From contig OZ244830.1 in assembly GCA_965220425.1 (NCBI GenBank), forward strand, positions 2,418,001 to 2,482,000: DNA of 64,000 nucleotides, in the 5' to 3' direction. This stretch comes from Azophilus sp965220425. Its GTDB lineage: Bacteria; Pseudomonadota; Gammaproteobacteria; Pseudomonadales; Azotimanducaceae. The notes under the pieces are model-generated. The model made no database searches, was not told the origin of the DNA, and saw only the letters and a program-made list of their open reading frames with translations. The position numbers were made by a program, and so were the translations under genes. Position 1 is the stretch's first letter; the number at the start of each line of letters is the position of its first letter. This document shows, in pieces, positions 26,046-34,609 of this stretch.

Positions 26046-27149
26046 CTATTCGGCCTCTTCCGCGGCGCCTACGCCCAGCATGGTTTGCAGGAACCGGTTC
26101 AGCGATTCCCGTTCGCGCCGGGTGACCGCGCGCTCGGGTTCGCCGAGCGCCATGGCTTCCGCCATGTTGCGAAGGTAGGGAATTTCCACATCGGGCAATC
26201 GACCGGCGAAAGCGTTGCGCAATTGCTCCCGGGTGAGCAGGTTGGGCAGCGGCCGCGCGTGGTTCATGACGAGCGCGGAGGCGGCGCCCTCCAGAATGCG
26301 CAGCCAGCGGGCGGCGATGGACACGCCCGCCGGCGTGGGCTCGAAAACGATGACATCGTCGGTCGTCAAATGACGCATGGCGGCGACGTGCTCCAGCGAA
26401 GCCCCGCACACGAGAATGACATGGGCGTGGCTGGACAACGCCTTGATGAGTCCGTCCAGGCCATCCTCGCGAAAATCGCTCTGGCCGGCCCGATCGATCG
26501 GGTGCGCCAGCAGCCCGATGCGGTTGCTTACCGGCGCCTGCAGGCGCTCCACGGCCAGGCCGTCGGCGCCGTCCCGCTCTTGCAGCACCTGGGCCAACCC
26601 GCGTTCCGGCCGGGTGTCGAACGCCAGCGAGAGGGAACCGAAGTCGGCGTCCAGATCCAGGCAACTGACATAGCGGCCGAGCCCGGCGGCATGGTGCGCC
26701 AGGAGCGCCGTGACCGTATTGGCTCCCATGCCCTTGCCGTGGATGAGCACGACGCGGCTTGCCTGGATCTGCGGCCGCTCCTGCTCCTCGTTGACGGCGA
26801 TGACTTCCTGGATGGCATTGCGCAGGTTTACGGCATCGAGGGGTTTGGGCAGGTACAGGAAAATCCCGCCGCGGTACAGGTCGTTGGCCAGGGTGACGTT
26901 GTTCTCCGATCCCGTGGCCAATATAACGCTATCGGGCCGGCATACCTGCAGCAGTGCGGCCACGTGGGAGATGGGGTTCTGCTCGCCGTCGAGGTCGACG
27001 AGCACGATGTCCGACGAGCGGCCGTCCCGGCAGGCACGGGCAGCGTTGCGCACCGTTCCGCGGTGGACATCCGCCGACCGGTTGACGTCCTGGAGAACGC
27101 GCCGGCTCTCGGCATCGTTCAGGTAGGCGGTTAACTCTGCTTCGGCCAT
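26046..27149 (-). CDS. tadZ: TadZ/CpaE-type pilus localisation protein
   Basis: A 367-residue cytoplasmic protein with an N-terminal receiver-like domain (DIVLVDLDGEQNPISHV ... YLPKPLDAVNL) and a C-terminal MinD/ParA-like ATPase domain. The deviant Walker A reads HGKGMGANTVTALLA, lacking the usual GGxGKT/S; the catalytic lysine of the P-loop end is replaced (GANT). CLDLDADFGSLSLAFD and LNRFLQTMLG follow. CpaE/TadZ proteins mark the pole where the Tad machine assembles, and several have degenerate nucleotide sites. It is the last gene of the right tad block. Confidence 0.87.
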   Translation of the reverse strand: MAEAELTAYLNDAESRRVLQDVNRSADVHRGTVRNAARACRDGRSSDIVLVDLDGEQNPISHVAALLQVCRPDSVILATGSENNVTLANDLYRGGIFLYLPKPLDAVNLRNAIQEVIAVNEEQERPQIQASRVVLIHGKGMGANTVTALLAHHAAGLGRYVSCLDLDADFGSLSLAFDTRPERGLAQVLQERDGADGLAVERLQAPVSNRIGLLAHPIDRAGQSDFREDGLDGLIKALSSHAHVILVCGASLEHVAAMRHLTTDDVIVFEPTPAGVSIAARWLRILEGAASALVMNHARPLPNLLTREQLRNAFAGRLPDVEIPYLRNMAEAMALGEPERAVTRRERESLNRFLQTMLGVGAAEEAE

Positions 27150-27180
27150 TTATCCGCTATCCCGGCCCGTGGAGACGGCC

Positions 27181-27408
27181 TTAATCGTCTTCCCTTCTTT
27201 CTTCTTCGCCACGCCACACGGCAACTGCCCGCTGCGCCTGTTCCGAGCGCTCCGGTCCGTCGCCCGATGCCTCCTTGAGGCGTGCCGACTCGGCCATTAC
27301 CTCGCGCACGAAGGTGACGTATTCGCCTTCGGCGGGACCGGTCTGGCAGCCCGCGAGCAATACCCAGAGGACGGCCGCGGGAATCGGCCGGCAAATCGAA
27401 TCGTTCAT
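27181..27408 (-). CDS. Small lipoprotein of the Tad locus
   Basis: A 75-residue protein with a lipoprotein signal (AVLWVLLAGC; Cys near residue 21), then a short charged helical domain ending in acidic/basic residues (GEEERREDD). It sits between rcpA and tadZ, the position of cpaD/rcpB in other Tad loci, but is far too short to be a typical CpaD. Possibly a reduced secretin-associated lipoprotein; no family is recognised. Confidence 0.65.
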   Translation of the reverse strand: MNDSICRPIPAAVLWVLLAGCQTGPAEGEYVTFVREVMAESARLKEASGDGPERSEQAQRAVAVWRGEEERREDD

Positions 27409-27499
27409 GGCTGTGTCCTACTCCTTGCCTAGCCCGCATGGACTGTCGGTTCGGCAGGCGGCGACTGCAGCGGTACCCCATTGCGCGCCGGCGCCGGCA

Positions 27500-28933
27500 T
27501 CAATAATAGAATTCGTTGGCCAGTTGCAAGGCCGTATCTCCGGGCGTGCCGGGGATACCGGCCGCGGATGCCAGCGCGGGGGTTGCCGAGACGATGCGCG
27601 GCGTGACCACGATGATCAATTCCACGGACTGATCCCGCTCGGTGACGTTGCGGAACAGGGCGCCCCACAGGGGGATGTCTTTCAACAGCGGAATCCCCGC
27701 CTCGGTGCTGGTCGTATTGCGCCGGTACAGGCCGGCGATGGCGATCGACTCGCCATCGCCGAGCTCTACCGTGGTGGAGGCGGATCGTTCGTTTACGTTG
27801 GGTACGACAGTGCCCGCAATCGTTGCGCCACCGGCGGCGAGTTCACGGATTCGAGGCGCTACCGTCAGCGAAATCCGGTCGCTGTCGAGTACCGTAGGCG
27901 TGAATCGCAGGCTCACTCCGGTTTGCCGGTATTCGGTGCCGATGGTACCCCGGTCGGTGATTGTGGGGACGGGTATCTCCAGCCCCGAGAAGAACTCCGC
28001 CGGCCGGCCGCTGACGGCCGTGAGATTCGGACGCGCATGCACGACGGCCAGGCCGTTGTTGGCGAGAGCTTCCAGGAACACCGTGGCCCGGTACCTGCCG
28101 TTTTCGAACAACTCGGAATGCGACAGGACGATGCCGCCGTCCCCGCCTCGAACGGGATTGACCACGCCGAGTTCGCGCACCTGGTTGGTGAATTGCGGGT
28201 CGCCGATTGCCTGGCCGTCCGGCCCGACCTGATAGAAGAAAATATCCTGTTCCAGAATATTGGCAAGCTCCAGCGCACCGGTTCCCGCCCGCAGGCCGGT
28301 GCCGGTCACCCAGGTTCGAAGCGGATTCTCGAAGGGATTCAGGTCCACCGACCAGTCGATTCCGAGCGATTGGGAGACATTTCGGGACACCTCCGAAATC
28401 AGGACCTCCAGATTCACCTGTGCCGGGCCGTCTAGGCCGATGGCATCGACCACCGGCGTCTCGCCCGCAACCGCCCGTATGCCGCGCAGCACCCGTTCCG
28501 CTTCGGACGGACTCCTGGCCGTACCGCTGACGAACAGCGTATTGCCCACCGGTTCCACCTCGATGGGCGCTTCTTCCCCGGCAATGCGCGACACCACGGT
28601 CCTGGCGTACTCGGGCTGGGTATTGACGCGAACGCGGTAGGCGGCCAGCAACCGCCCCCCGGTATCGTGAATCTTGAGGGTCGTGATGCCGGGGTTGTGG
28701 CCGAGCACGAACAGGGTGCGGTTGTCCAGCACCTCTACATCCGCGGTTTCGGGATTTGCGACGAAGGCGGAACCGATTTCCGTTGCGAAGCTGAGGGCCT
28801 CGGAGCTTCCGGACGCGAGGTCCAGGGTCTCCGCGGGAGCCGGCGTGGCGGCGAACGAACCGCATGCCGACAAAAGCCACCCGGCTGCCAGCATGCGGCG
28901 CCAGGGCATCCCGAGGCGGTGCGGATACGGCAT
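27500..28933 (-). CDS. rcpA: Tad pilus secretin RcpA/CpaC
   Basis: Outer-membrane secretin through which the Flp pilus exits. After a signal sequence come the N-terminal pilus-secretin domain (ALSFATEIGSAFVANPETAD ... TTLKIHDTGG), a BON-like region (VEPVGNTLFVSGTARSP) and the secretin core (QVNLEVLISEVSRNVSQSLG; VVHARPNLTAVSGRPAEF; GVSLRFTPTVLD; GIPLLKDIPLWGALF). Length 477 residues. The start ATG 28933 is two bases from the rcpC stop; the TTG at 28939 is in frame but overlaps rcpC. Confidence 0.93.
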   Translation of the reverse strand: MPYPHRLGMPWRRMLAAGWLLSACGSFAATPAPAETLDLASGSSEALSFATEIGSAFVANPETADVEVLDNRTLFVLGHNPGITTLKIHDTGGRLLAAYRVRVNTQPEYARTVVSRIAGEEAPIEVEPVGNTLFVSGTARSPSEAERVLRGIRAVAGETPVVDAIGLDGPAQVNLEVLISEVSRNVSQSLGIDWSVDLNPFENPLRTWVTGTGLRAGTGALELANILEQDIFFYQVGPDGQAIGDPQFTNQVRELGVVNPVRGGDGGIVLSHSELFENGRYRATVFLEALANNGLAVVHARPNLTAVSGRPAEFFSGLEIPVPTITDRGTIGTEYRQTGVSLRFTPTVLDSDRISLTVAPRIRELAAGGATIAGTVVPNVNERSASTTVELGDGESIAIAGLYRRNTTSTEAGIPLLKDIPLWGALFRNVTERDQSVELIIVVTPRIVSATPALASAAGIPGTPGDTALQLANEFYY

Positions 28934-28935
28934 GC

Positions 28936-29922
28936 TCAAGAACCCATTGGCACAATCTCTTCGCCGGCGCTGCCGCGAATGATGCGAATCGGTGGCGCGC
29001 CGGGCGGGGGCGGCGGCACCACCGGTTCTATCATGACTTCGCTCATTCGCACCGGACGCGGTGTCTCCCTGTCGTAGGCCGGCGCCGCGGACACGCTACG
29101 CATGGCCAGGGTCAGGCGGCCCGCGGTCACCGCCAGGGCGATGCGCTCCGCATCCACCGGCAACACTTCCAGCGTATAGTTCTCGCCGGCGGGCGGAGCG
29201 ACCGGCTCGATGGCGCCGGCCTTGGTGAGGCTGACTCTTCCGTAACGGCTCTGTGAATAGGTGGTCGACCCCACCGCCAGAACCCGCGCGTCCCGCACGA
29301 TAGCCTGGGATGCCGCAAGCGCGCCGTCGCTGGTGGAAACCATGATGACATCCACCCTGTCTCCCGGGTAAATGATATTGGCGCTGGTCGTCGCACGATC
29401 GACTTCCACGGTGACCGCCCGCATGCCGGGCGCCAGAACGGCGCCGATGAAGCCGGGGCCCCCTTGCATGATAATGCCGTCCCAGCCAATGGGCGTCCCC
29501 GGCACGTACCGCTGCCGGGTAACCGATCCGAGTATGGCCTGCAGCGGCACGGTATCCTGCAGAACGGCCATGTTGAGATCGATCGGCTCGCGCCACTCGC
29601 GCCACTCGACCAGTGCGGAGGTCAGCATGACACCGGATTCGATGTTCCGTTGAGTTACCAGCACCCTGGGGAAAACCGGCGGTTCCGCCACCGCGGGGGG
29701 AGGCGCCTGCCGGACAGTGACGCCGGACGCCGCCGGTTGGGGCGCGGCAACGGGTTGCGGCTGCTGTACAACAGGCGGCGCGGGGGCGACTTCCGAATTG
29801 CCTCCGAACAACAGGTTCTGAATGCCGAACCAGGCGACCACGGCGACCACCAGGGCGACCGCGGCCGGGATGGCCCGACCGTGTCTGAAGGAGTCGGATT
29901 CCAGGATGTCTCTGAGCGCCAT
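28936..29922 (-). CDS. rcpC: Tad pilus assembly protein RcpC/CpaB
   Basis: A 328-residue bitopic inner-membrane protein with an N-terminal TM (IPAAVALVVAVVAWFGIQNLL), a Pro-rich linker (about 45-85), an SAF domain (RVLVTQRNIESGVMLTSALV) and the CpaB C-terminal domain (GMRAVTVEVD ... YPGDRVDVIMVS). CpaB proteins connect the secretin with the inner-membrane platform. It lies 26 bases after tadV and 2 bases before rcpA. Confidence 0.9.
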   Translation of the reverse strand: MALRDILESDSFRHGRAIPAAVALVVAVVAWFGIQNLLFGGNSEVAPAPPVVQQPQPVAAPQPAASGVTVRQAPPPAVAEPPVFPRVLVTQRNIESGVMLTSALVEWREWREPIDLNMAVLQDTVPLQAILGSVTRQRYVPGTPIGWDGIIMQGGPGFIGAVLAPGMRAVTVEVDRATTSANIIYPGDRVDVIMVSTSDGALAASQAIVRDARVLAVGSTTYSQSRYGRVSLTKAGAIEPVAPPAGENYTLEVLPVDAERIALAVTAGRLTLAMRSVSAAPAYDRETPRPVRMSEVMIEPVVPPPPPGAPPIRIIRGSAGEEIVPMGS

Positions 29923-29948
29923 GGCAGTTTAGGCTTCCGTTCCGCGGA

Positions 29949-30452
29949 CTACGCGCCGCTCCAGTCGACGGCACGGGCGGCAAGCAGCACGGCCGCCGGC
30001 GGCGCCATCGCCCACGCGAAGGGAATACCGCGGATCCTCAAATCCCCGGTGCGGCGGCCCAATGCAAGCAGGACGAGCAACAGCCCCAAAAGGGCGGTCG
30101 CCAACAGCCACAAGCCCAGGTCTTTCGGTCCCATCCATAAAGCCAGCACCCCCAATAGCTTGCCATCGCCGCCGCCCAGCCAGCCTAGCGCGTGAAAGGC
30201 ATAACCCGCAGTCAGTCCTCCAAGGCCGCAAGCCAGCGCCGCCCATATTGCCACACCCGAGGATTGAGGTGCGAGCCAGGCCGCGATTGCCCACAACAGG
30301 GCGATGCCGGCCACCGGCCAATTGGGTATCTCCCGCCGCCGGGCATCGGTAACCATGGCCACCAACGCCAGCAGGCAACTGCCGCACAGCAGGGCAGAGC
30401 CGAGCCATGCACCCGACACGAACATATGCATACCGGCCCCGATTCCAACCAT
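29949..30452 (-). CDS. tadV: Prepilin peptidase TadV/CpaA
   Basis: Membrane-embedded aspartyl peptidase that cleaves Flp prepilin leaders. The two catalytic aspartates lie in VTDARRREIPN and GGGDGKLLG (the GxGD motif). There are about five or six hydrophobic segments and no methyltransferase domain, as usual for TadV. Candidate starts are ATG 30452, 30431 and 30425; all precede the first TM, and I use the outermost that is not preceded by a long basic stretch. It lies 171 bases after flp. Confidence 0.88.
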   Translation of the reverse strand: MVGIGAGMHMFVSGAWLGSALLCGSCLLALVAMVTDARRREIPNWPVAGIALLWAIAAWLAPQSSGVAIWAALACGLGGLTAGYAFHALGWLGGGDGKLLGVLALWMGPKDLGLWLLATALLGLLLVLLALGRRTGDLRIRGIPFAWAMAPPAAVLLAARAVDWSGA

Positions 30453-30552
30453 TTGCGGGCGAACCGCCCGGCTCGCGATTGGCGGCCCCCAGCCGCGGTC
30501 GGGCGCCGATCGCATTGCGACGCGGCAGCGAGCGCAAGGCATTGCCGATGGC

Positions 30553-30589
30553 GGCAGCGTTCCTGCTTTCTGAACTCGGAAACGCTGCC
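30553..30589. terminator. Stem-loop between flp and tadV
   Basis: GGCAGCGTTCC and GGAAACGCTGCC form an 11-bp stem with one bulge around a 14-base loop, in the flp-tadV gap. In flp direction (minus strand) no T run follows; on the plus strand GGGTTTTT follows. It may stabilise the flp 3' end or attenuate transcription into tadV, which would leave abundant pilin transcript relative to the assembly genes. Confidence 0.5.
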
Positions 30590-30623
30590 GGGTTTTTGGA
30601 GTCTTACGCCTCCACTTCAGCGA

Positions 30624-30857
30624 TTAGAGGGTAGGTTCCACACCGTCGGTCGCATCCGCAACGGTGTCCGATGCGGCTTCGATCTGCTCGGTCAGGTCTT
30701 CAAAAAGTGAGTCGAACGCACCCGACAGCGCTGTCGCGCCGACACCCACGACCCCGATCACCGCGACGACGATCAGTGCGTACTCAACCGTGGAAACTCC
30801 ATACTTGTCGTCAATAAACCGGAGGAAACGCCCAAGTTGCTTGCCAATTAAATTCAT
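30624..30857 (-). CDS. flp: Flp-type pilin subunit
   Basis: A 77-residue major pilin of the Tad pilus. The leader is followed by the processing region KYGVSTVEYALIVVAVIGVV: cleavage is expected after the Gly, leaving the Flp motif Glu-Tyr at the fifth and sixth positions of the mature protein. The C-terminal tail is acidic (TEQIEAASDTVADATDGVE). The frame is open to 30887, but ATG 30857 (MNLIGKQLGRF) gives the usual short basic leader. First gene of the right tad block. Confidence 0.92.
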   Translation of the reverse strand: MNLIGKQLGRFLRFIDDKYGVSTVEYALIVVAVIGVVGVGATALSGAFDSLFEDLTEQIEAASDTVADATDGVEPTL

Positions 30858-31125
30858 ATCACCAGGTTCCAAACGAAAACAACACACGGACAGTACAAGC
30901 CCGTCCGCACTTTCGCCGCCACAGGGCGCGCATTCTACGCATTGCGAAGCGAGTTACAACCGGCGATTCGAAATCGGTTCGGAGGTCGTCGATCGGTTTG
31001 AGATCGGCATGTGCCGATCTGCTTCGGGAATCCGGTGTCGCACTGCCGGGCGGGATTCGATGGCGGTAGAACGCGCCGCCTCGGGATTGCCTGGCGTCCG
31101 ATCGGACGGCGCGACCGTGGAGCCG
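30858..31125. promoter_or_regulatory. Upstream region of flp
   Basis: 268 bases between the flp start and the stop of the next gene on the same strand. It should hold the promoter of the right tad block. No gene seen; the overlapping open frames are shadows. No specific -35/-10 or -24/-12 pair could be assigned with confidence. Confidence 0.4.
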
Positions 31126-32286
31126 TCAGTCGCGTCGGGGCGCGAACAGATGCCGCCGGGTTTCCGGGTTCTCCCGCCGCCAGATTACGGTATCGAGAAA
31201 GCAGTGGTGGATATTGATGAAGGTCCATCCCATGAACAGGAAGGCGGTGGCGCCAAAGACAGCGCGGTCGTGGCCGCTGCGGGCATCGAGGAATTCGGGC
31301 GCCCACCAGAAGCCAGCGGCGCCGAGCAGCCCGCCGAGCAGCAGGAATCGCGCCAGCCCGGCTGGAACCGTTCGCAACCACTCGGTTTTTCGTACGCCGG
31401 ATGCCGGTCTTCGACGATGCCTGTCGGATTCCACGTTGATCCGATAGCGCCAAACGACGCTCAGGTATTGGAGCGAGTGAAAAAAGGGAACGATGAGCGC
31501 AAGGACAGGGTCGATCAGCCCCACCGGCAGCCAGATGTAGGTCGCCGCGACATAGGCGATGAGCCCGTTGACGGGCAAGGCACGTTCGCTGCGCCACTTG
31601 AGGAAGAAGTCCCGCCCGACGAGGAGCGTCGAGACCGCCAGGGCGGCGAGCATCGCTGCAAGCAGGCTGTTCGGCGTATCGAACATCAAGTAGGTAAGGC
31701 CCCAGTAGTCGTGGGCGGCGAACGCATTGTTGTACAGGAGCCAGTACGTGACCCAGGTCAGATGCGTGTTGCACAACAGGCGCTGCCTGGCGCCCGCGTC
31801 GAAGCGGGTATCGTTGTGCACGGCGTCGACCATGAGAATGCCGTAGCCCTGCTTGGCGTAGTGCCAGCCCACGGTGAAAAACATGACATTTGCGGCAAGC
31901 CCGAGCAGGGCAGCGCTGCCTCGGGCGATGGCGACCGCAAAGAAGACGGCGATGCAGGCGGGCACGGCGATGCCGGCGATCTGGTAGCGGAGCCGCAGCC
32001 CCGATTCCGGCGAGAAGGCCTTGTAGGTAAAACCGCGGTAGAAAAGTTGGTATGAGTAGGCCAAGTGGGGGTGGTTCACAAAGTGGCCGAGAAACAGCGT
32101 GGCCGCTGCGAGGGCGAAGATCGCTTCTTCGGTTCGCGGATAGAGGGCCGCCATTGCGCCCATGACGACCAGGCTGCCGCCCCCCAGGGTCAGAAAGTCC
32201 ATCCAGCGATTATGGAGACAGCGCCTCGGCGGTCCCTTCGCAGCCGTGGCCGGCGGGAGCGGGGTTTCCAAAGCAGTGTCGCTCAT
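31126..32286 (-). CDS. Polytopic membrane protein with histidine motifs, unknown function
   Basis: A 386-residue inner-membrane protein with about nine to eleven hydrophobic segments. Histidines cluster at membrane edges: FLGHFVNHPHLAYSY, FTVGWHYAKQGYG, VPFFHSLQYLS and FINIHHCFLDTVIWRR. The spacing recalls metal- or haem-binding integral membrane enzymes, but I do not recognise the family. ATG 32286 (MSDTALETP) follows the amtB stop by 65 bases on the same strand, so it may share the amtB transcript. The upstream extension of the frame is a basic shadow. Confidence 0.72.
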   Translation of the reverse strand: MSDTALETPLPPATAAKGPPRRCLHNRWMDFLTLGGGSLVVMGAMAALYPRTEEAIFALAAATLFLGHFVNHPHLAYSYQLFYRGFTYKAFSPESGLRLRYQIAGIAVPACIAVFFAVAIARGSAALLGLAANVMFFTVGWHYAKQGYGILMVDAVHNDTRFDAGARQRLLCNTHLTWVTYWLLYNNAFAAHDYWGLTYLMFDTPNSLLAAMLAALAVSTLLVGRDFFLKWRSERALPVNGLIAYVAATYIWLPVGLIDPVLALIVPFFHSLQYLSVVWRYRINVESDRHRRRPASGVRKTEWLRTVPAGLARFLLLGGLLGAAGFWWAPEFLDARSGHDRAVFGATAFLFMGWTFINIHHCFLDTVIWRRENPETRRHLFAPRRD

Positions 32287-32351
32287 ATCAGCACCCTCGG
32301 CACGGCGCTCGCCACGACTGCCGCCGTCGCGGGGATGCCGCGAACCGCAGG

Positions 32352-33662
32352 TCAGCCGTCCGCGCCGACCGCTTCGCCGTGCTGGCTGTGGTCGAGCCCT
32401 TCGGTCTCTTCCTCGACGCTCACCCGCAGGCGCGTAACGAGTTTGATCAGGTAGAGGATGACCACGGTCCCGAATGCGCTCCAGGCGCCGACCGCGAGTA
32501 CCCCTTTGAACTGAATCCATACCTGCATGACATTGCCTTCGACGGCGCCGGACACGTTGCCGATCTCTTCGAGGGCGAATACGCCCGTCAATATCGCGCC
32601 GAGCAACCCGCCGATACCGTGGATGCCGAATACATCGAGCGAATCGTCATAGCCCAGGCTGTACTTCAGCCAGGCACAGGCCCAACAGCAACTGAACCCG
32701 GCAATGACTCCAATCGCAACGGCACCCGCGGCCGACACGAAACCGGCCGCCGGCGTGATGGCGACGAGCCCGGCCACGGCCCCGGATACCAGGCCCACCA
32801 CGCTGGGTTTCTTGAGCACCCACCACTCGTAGAGCATCCAGGTAAGCGCCCCCGAAGCCGCGGAAGTCTGGGTAACCAGCATGGCAAGGGCGGCATTGCT
32901 GCCGGCGGCCAGCGATGAACCGGCGCTGAAACCGAACCAGCCGATCCAGAGCAGCGAAACGCCGATTACGCTGAACAGCGGATTGTGCGGCGCCATGTTT
33001 TCGGCGCCGTAGCCGGTGCGCTTGCCGACGATCAGGCAGGCGACCAGCCCGGCCACGCCCGCATTGATGTGGACGATGGTGCCTCCGGCGTAGTCGAGCA
33101 CGCCTGCGTCCTTGAGAAAGCCGCCGCCCCAGATCCAGTGAACGACCGGCGCGTAGACCAGGATCGACCAGGCGCCGATGAACCACAGCAGGCTGGAGAA
33201 CCTCATTCGGTCCGCCACCGCACCGGTGATGAGCGAGGCGGACACGACGCCGAATCCGAGCTGGAATACGACATAGATGGTTTCGGGAAACGTGCCGCGA
33301 AGGCTGTTCATATCCAGGTTGGCGAGCAGCAGGAGGTCCAGGTTCCCGACGAATTCGTTTTGGCCGGAGAATGCCAGGCTGTAGCCGACCAGTATCCAGA
33401 TGACGGAGACCAGGCAGCAGATCGCAAAGCACTGGCCGGCGATGGCGAGCATGTTCTTGCGCCGCACCATGCCGCCGTAAAACATGGCGATGCCGGGCAC
33501 GGTCATCATCAAGCCCAGTACGGCGGCCATGAGCATCCATGCGGTATCGCCGGAGTCGAGTTCCGCTGCCGGCGCGGCGGCGAGAGCGGGCGGCGCGAAC
33601 AGCAGCAGCATTGGCAGGGTTGTCGAGATACGCGATTTGAGGCACATGGTTTTCACTTGCAT
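32352..33662 (-). CDS. amtB: Ammonium transporter Amt
   Basis: Eleven-TM ammonium channel of the inner membrane. After a cleavable-looking signal come the family segments AMFYGGMVRRKN, VVHWIWGGGFL, GTIVHINAGVAGLVACLIVG (first pore His), LLWIGWFGFSAGSSLAAG and DVFGIHGIGGLLGAILTGVF (second pore His). The 436-residue length is normal. Unusually, no glnK lies next to it; a roadblock-domain gene precedes it by 98 bases on the same strand instead. Start at 33662, or the internal ATG 33647. Confidence 0.95.
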   Translation of the reverse strand: MQVKTMCLKSRISTTLPMLLLFAPPALAAAPAAELDSGDTAWMLMAAVLGLMMTVPGIAMFYGGMVRRKNMLAIAGQCFAICCLVSVIWILVGYSLAFSGQNEFVGNLDLLLLANLDMNSLRGTFPETIYVVFQLGFGVVSASLITGAVADRMRFSSLLWFIGAWSILVYAPVVHWIWGGGFLKDAGVLDYAGGTIVHINAGVAGLVACLIVGKRTGYGAENMAPHNPLFSVIGVSLLWIGWFGFSAGSSLAAGSNAALAMLVTQTSAASGALTWMLYEWWVLKKPSVVGLVSGAVAGLVAITPAAGFVSAAGAVAIGVIAGFSCCWACAWLKYSLGYDDSLDVFGIHGIGGLLGAILTGVFALEEIGNVSGAVEGNVMQVWIQFKGVLAVGAWSAFGTVVILYLIKLVTRLRVSVEEETEGLDHSQHGEAVGADG

Positions 33663-33760
33663 GGTCGGAACACGCCCCGGACGTTACGGCCTGTCGCAAC
33701 CGGAGCGCCGGGAGAAATTGGATTGACGGTCAAATGGACGGAGGCTCACTGCGCTCCTCC

Positions 33761-34609
33761 CTATCGGTTCTTCTTCTTGCTTCGCCGCGGCCGGAACATC
33801 TTTGCGCGCGGGCCTGACAAGATCGGTTGCGTGGATTCCGGTTCATCGTCGGATTCGCGTGCCTTTGGCGCCGTATCCGCGGGCTGGGGTTGGCGCTCCT
33901 TTGCCGCAAGCGTATCGGGAACGGGTTCCGCGGCGGGCGGGTACCGCGGCGGGGATACCGGCGCGGGGTCGGTCGCGGGAGCCCGTGGCGGTTCCCGCAT
34001 GGGTGCAACCGGTGGTTGGTCCCACGCTTCGGGCTCGGGCGCCGGTTGCGGCTCGGGCGCCGAGGGGGCCTGAACGGGCGTCGACGGCATCGACGGGACC
34101 GGCATCGATGGCTGCCGGGGCGACTGCAACCGGGCGTCCTGCCCGCTGGGTGGCGCTCTTTGGGGCAGGGAATCCGCTTGGTGCGTCCGCGTATGCTGAG
34201 CCGTCCCCGGTCGGGCTTGGGCGAATCGTTCCAGGGCATGATGCACGGCCATCCAGCCGATACCGAGGTTCAGGGTCTTTTCGGTGATGAGAATGACCAG
34301 GCCGTCCTCCCAACCCGGCATGGCCGCCATGAACCGGTAAGTATAGGAGGTGGTGATCTGTACCTCCCGCATGAAACCGCTGGCCGCCTCGCGAGCGGTC
34401 GGGAGGGACCGCACGAACTGGTTGACCAGGTTTCCGCGGAACAGGTCTTCGCTCGAACGGAGCACTTTGTTGATCTCCGCTTCCCCAAGGGACGCCCCGG
34501 GCCGTTGCGCCGAGGCGAGGGTTAGACCCGTGCGAAGATTGACCACGAGACAGCCGAGAGCACCCTCGGTCTCGTTGACGACATCCTCGCAGATTTTCTG
34601 AAATTCCAT
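33761..34609 (-). CDS. Roadblock/LC7-domain protein 2 with long proline-rich tail
   Basis: A 282-residue protein. Residues 1-130 form a roadblock-like domain (MEFQKICEDVVNETEGALGC ... LVILITEKTLNLGIGWMAVH), and about 140-282 is a Pro/Ala/Glu-rich, probably disordered tail ending in a basic patch (RPRRSKKKNR). It is paralogous to 16315-16869 over the folded domain. The frame extends to 34639, but ATG 34609 matches the paralog's start. Upstream of amtB on the same strand. Function is unknown; a scaffold or GTPase-regulator role is possible from the fold. Confidence 0.75.
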   Translation of the reverse strand: MEFQKICEDVVNETEGALGCLVVNLRTGLTLASAQRPGASLGEAEINKVLRSSEDLFRGNLVNQFVRSLPTAREAASGFMREVQITTSYTYRFMAAMPGWEDGLVILITEKTLNLGIGWMAVHHALERFAQARPGTAQHTRTHQADSLPQRAPPSGQDARLQSPRQPSMPVPSMPSTPVQAPSAPEPQPAPEPEAWDQPPVAPMREPPRAPATDPAPVSPPRYPPAAEPVPDTLAAKERQPQPADTAPKARESDDEPESTQPILSGPRAKMFRPRRSKKKNR

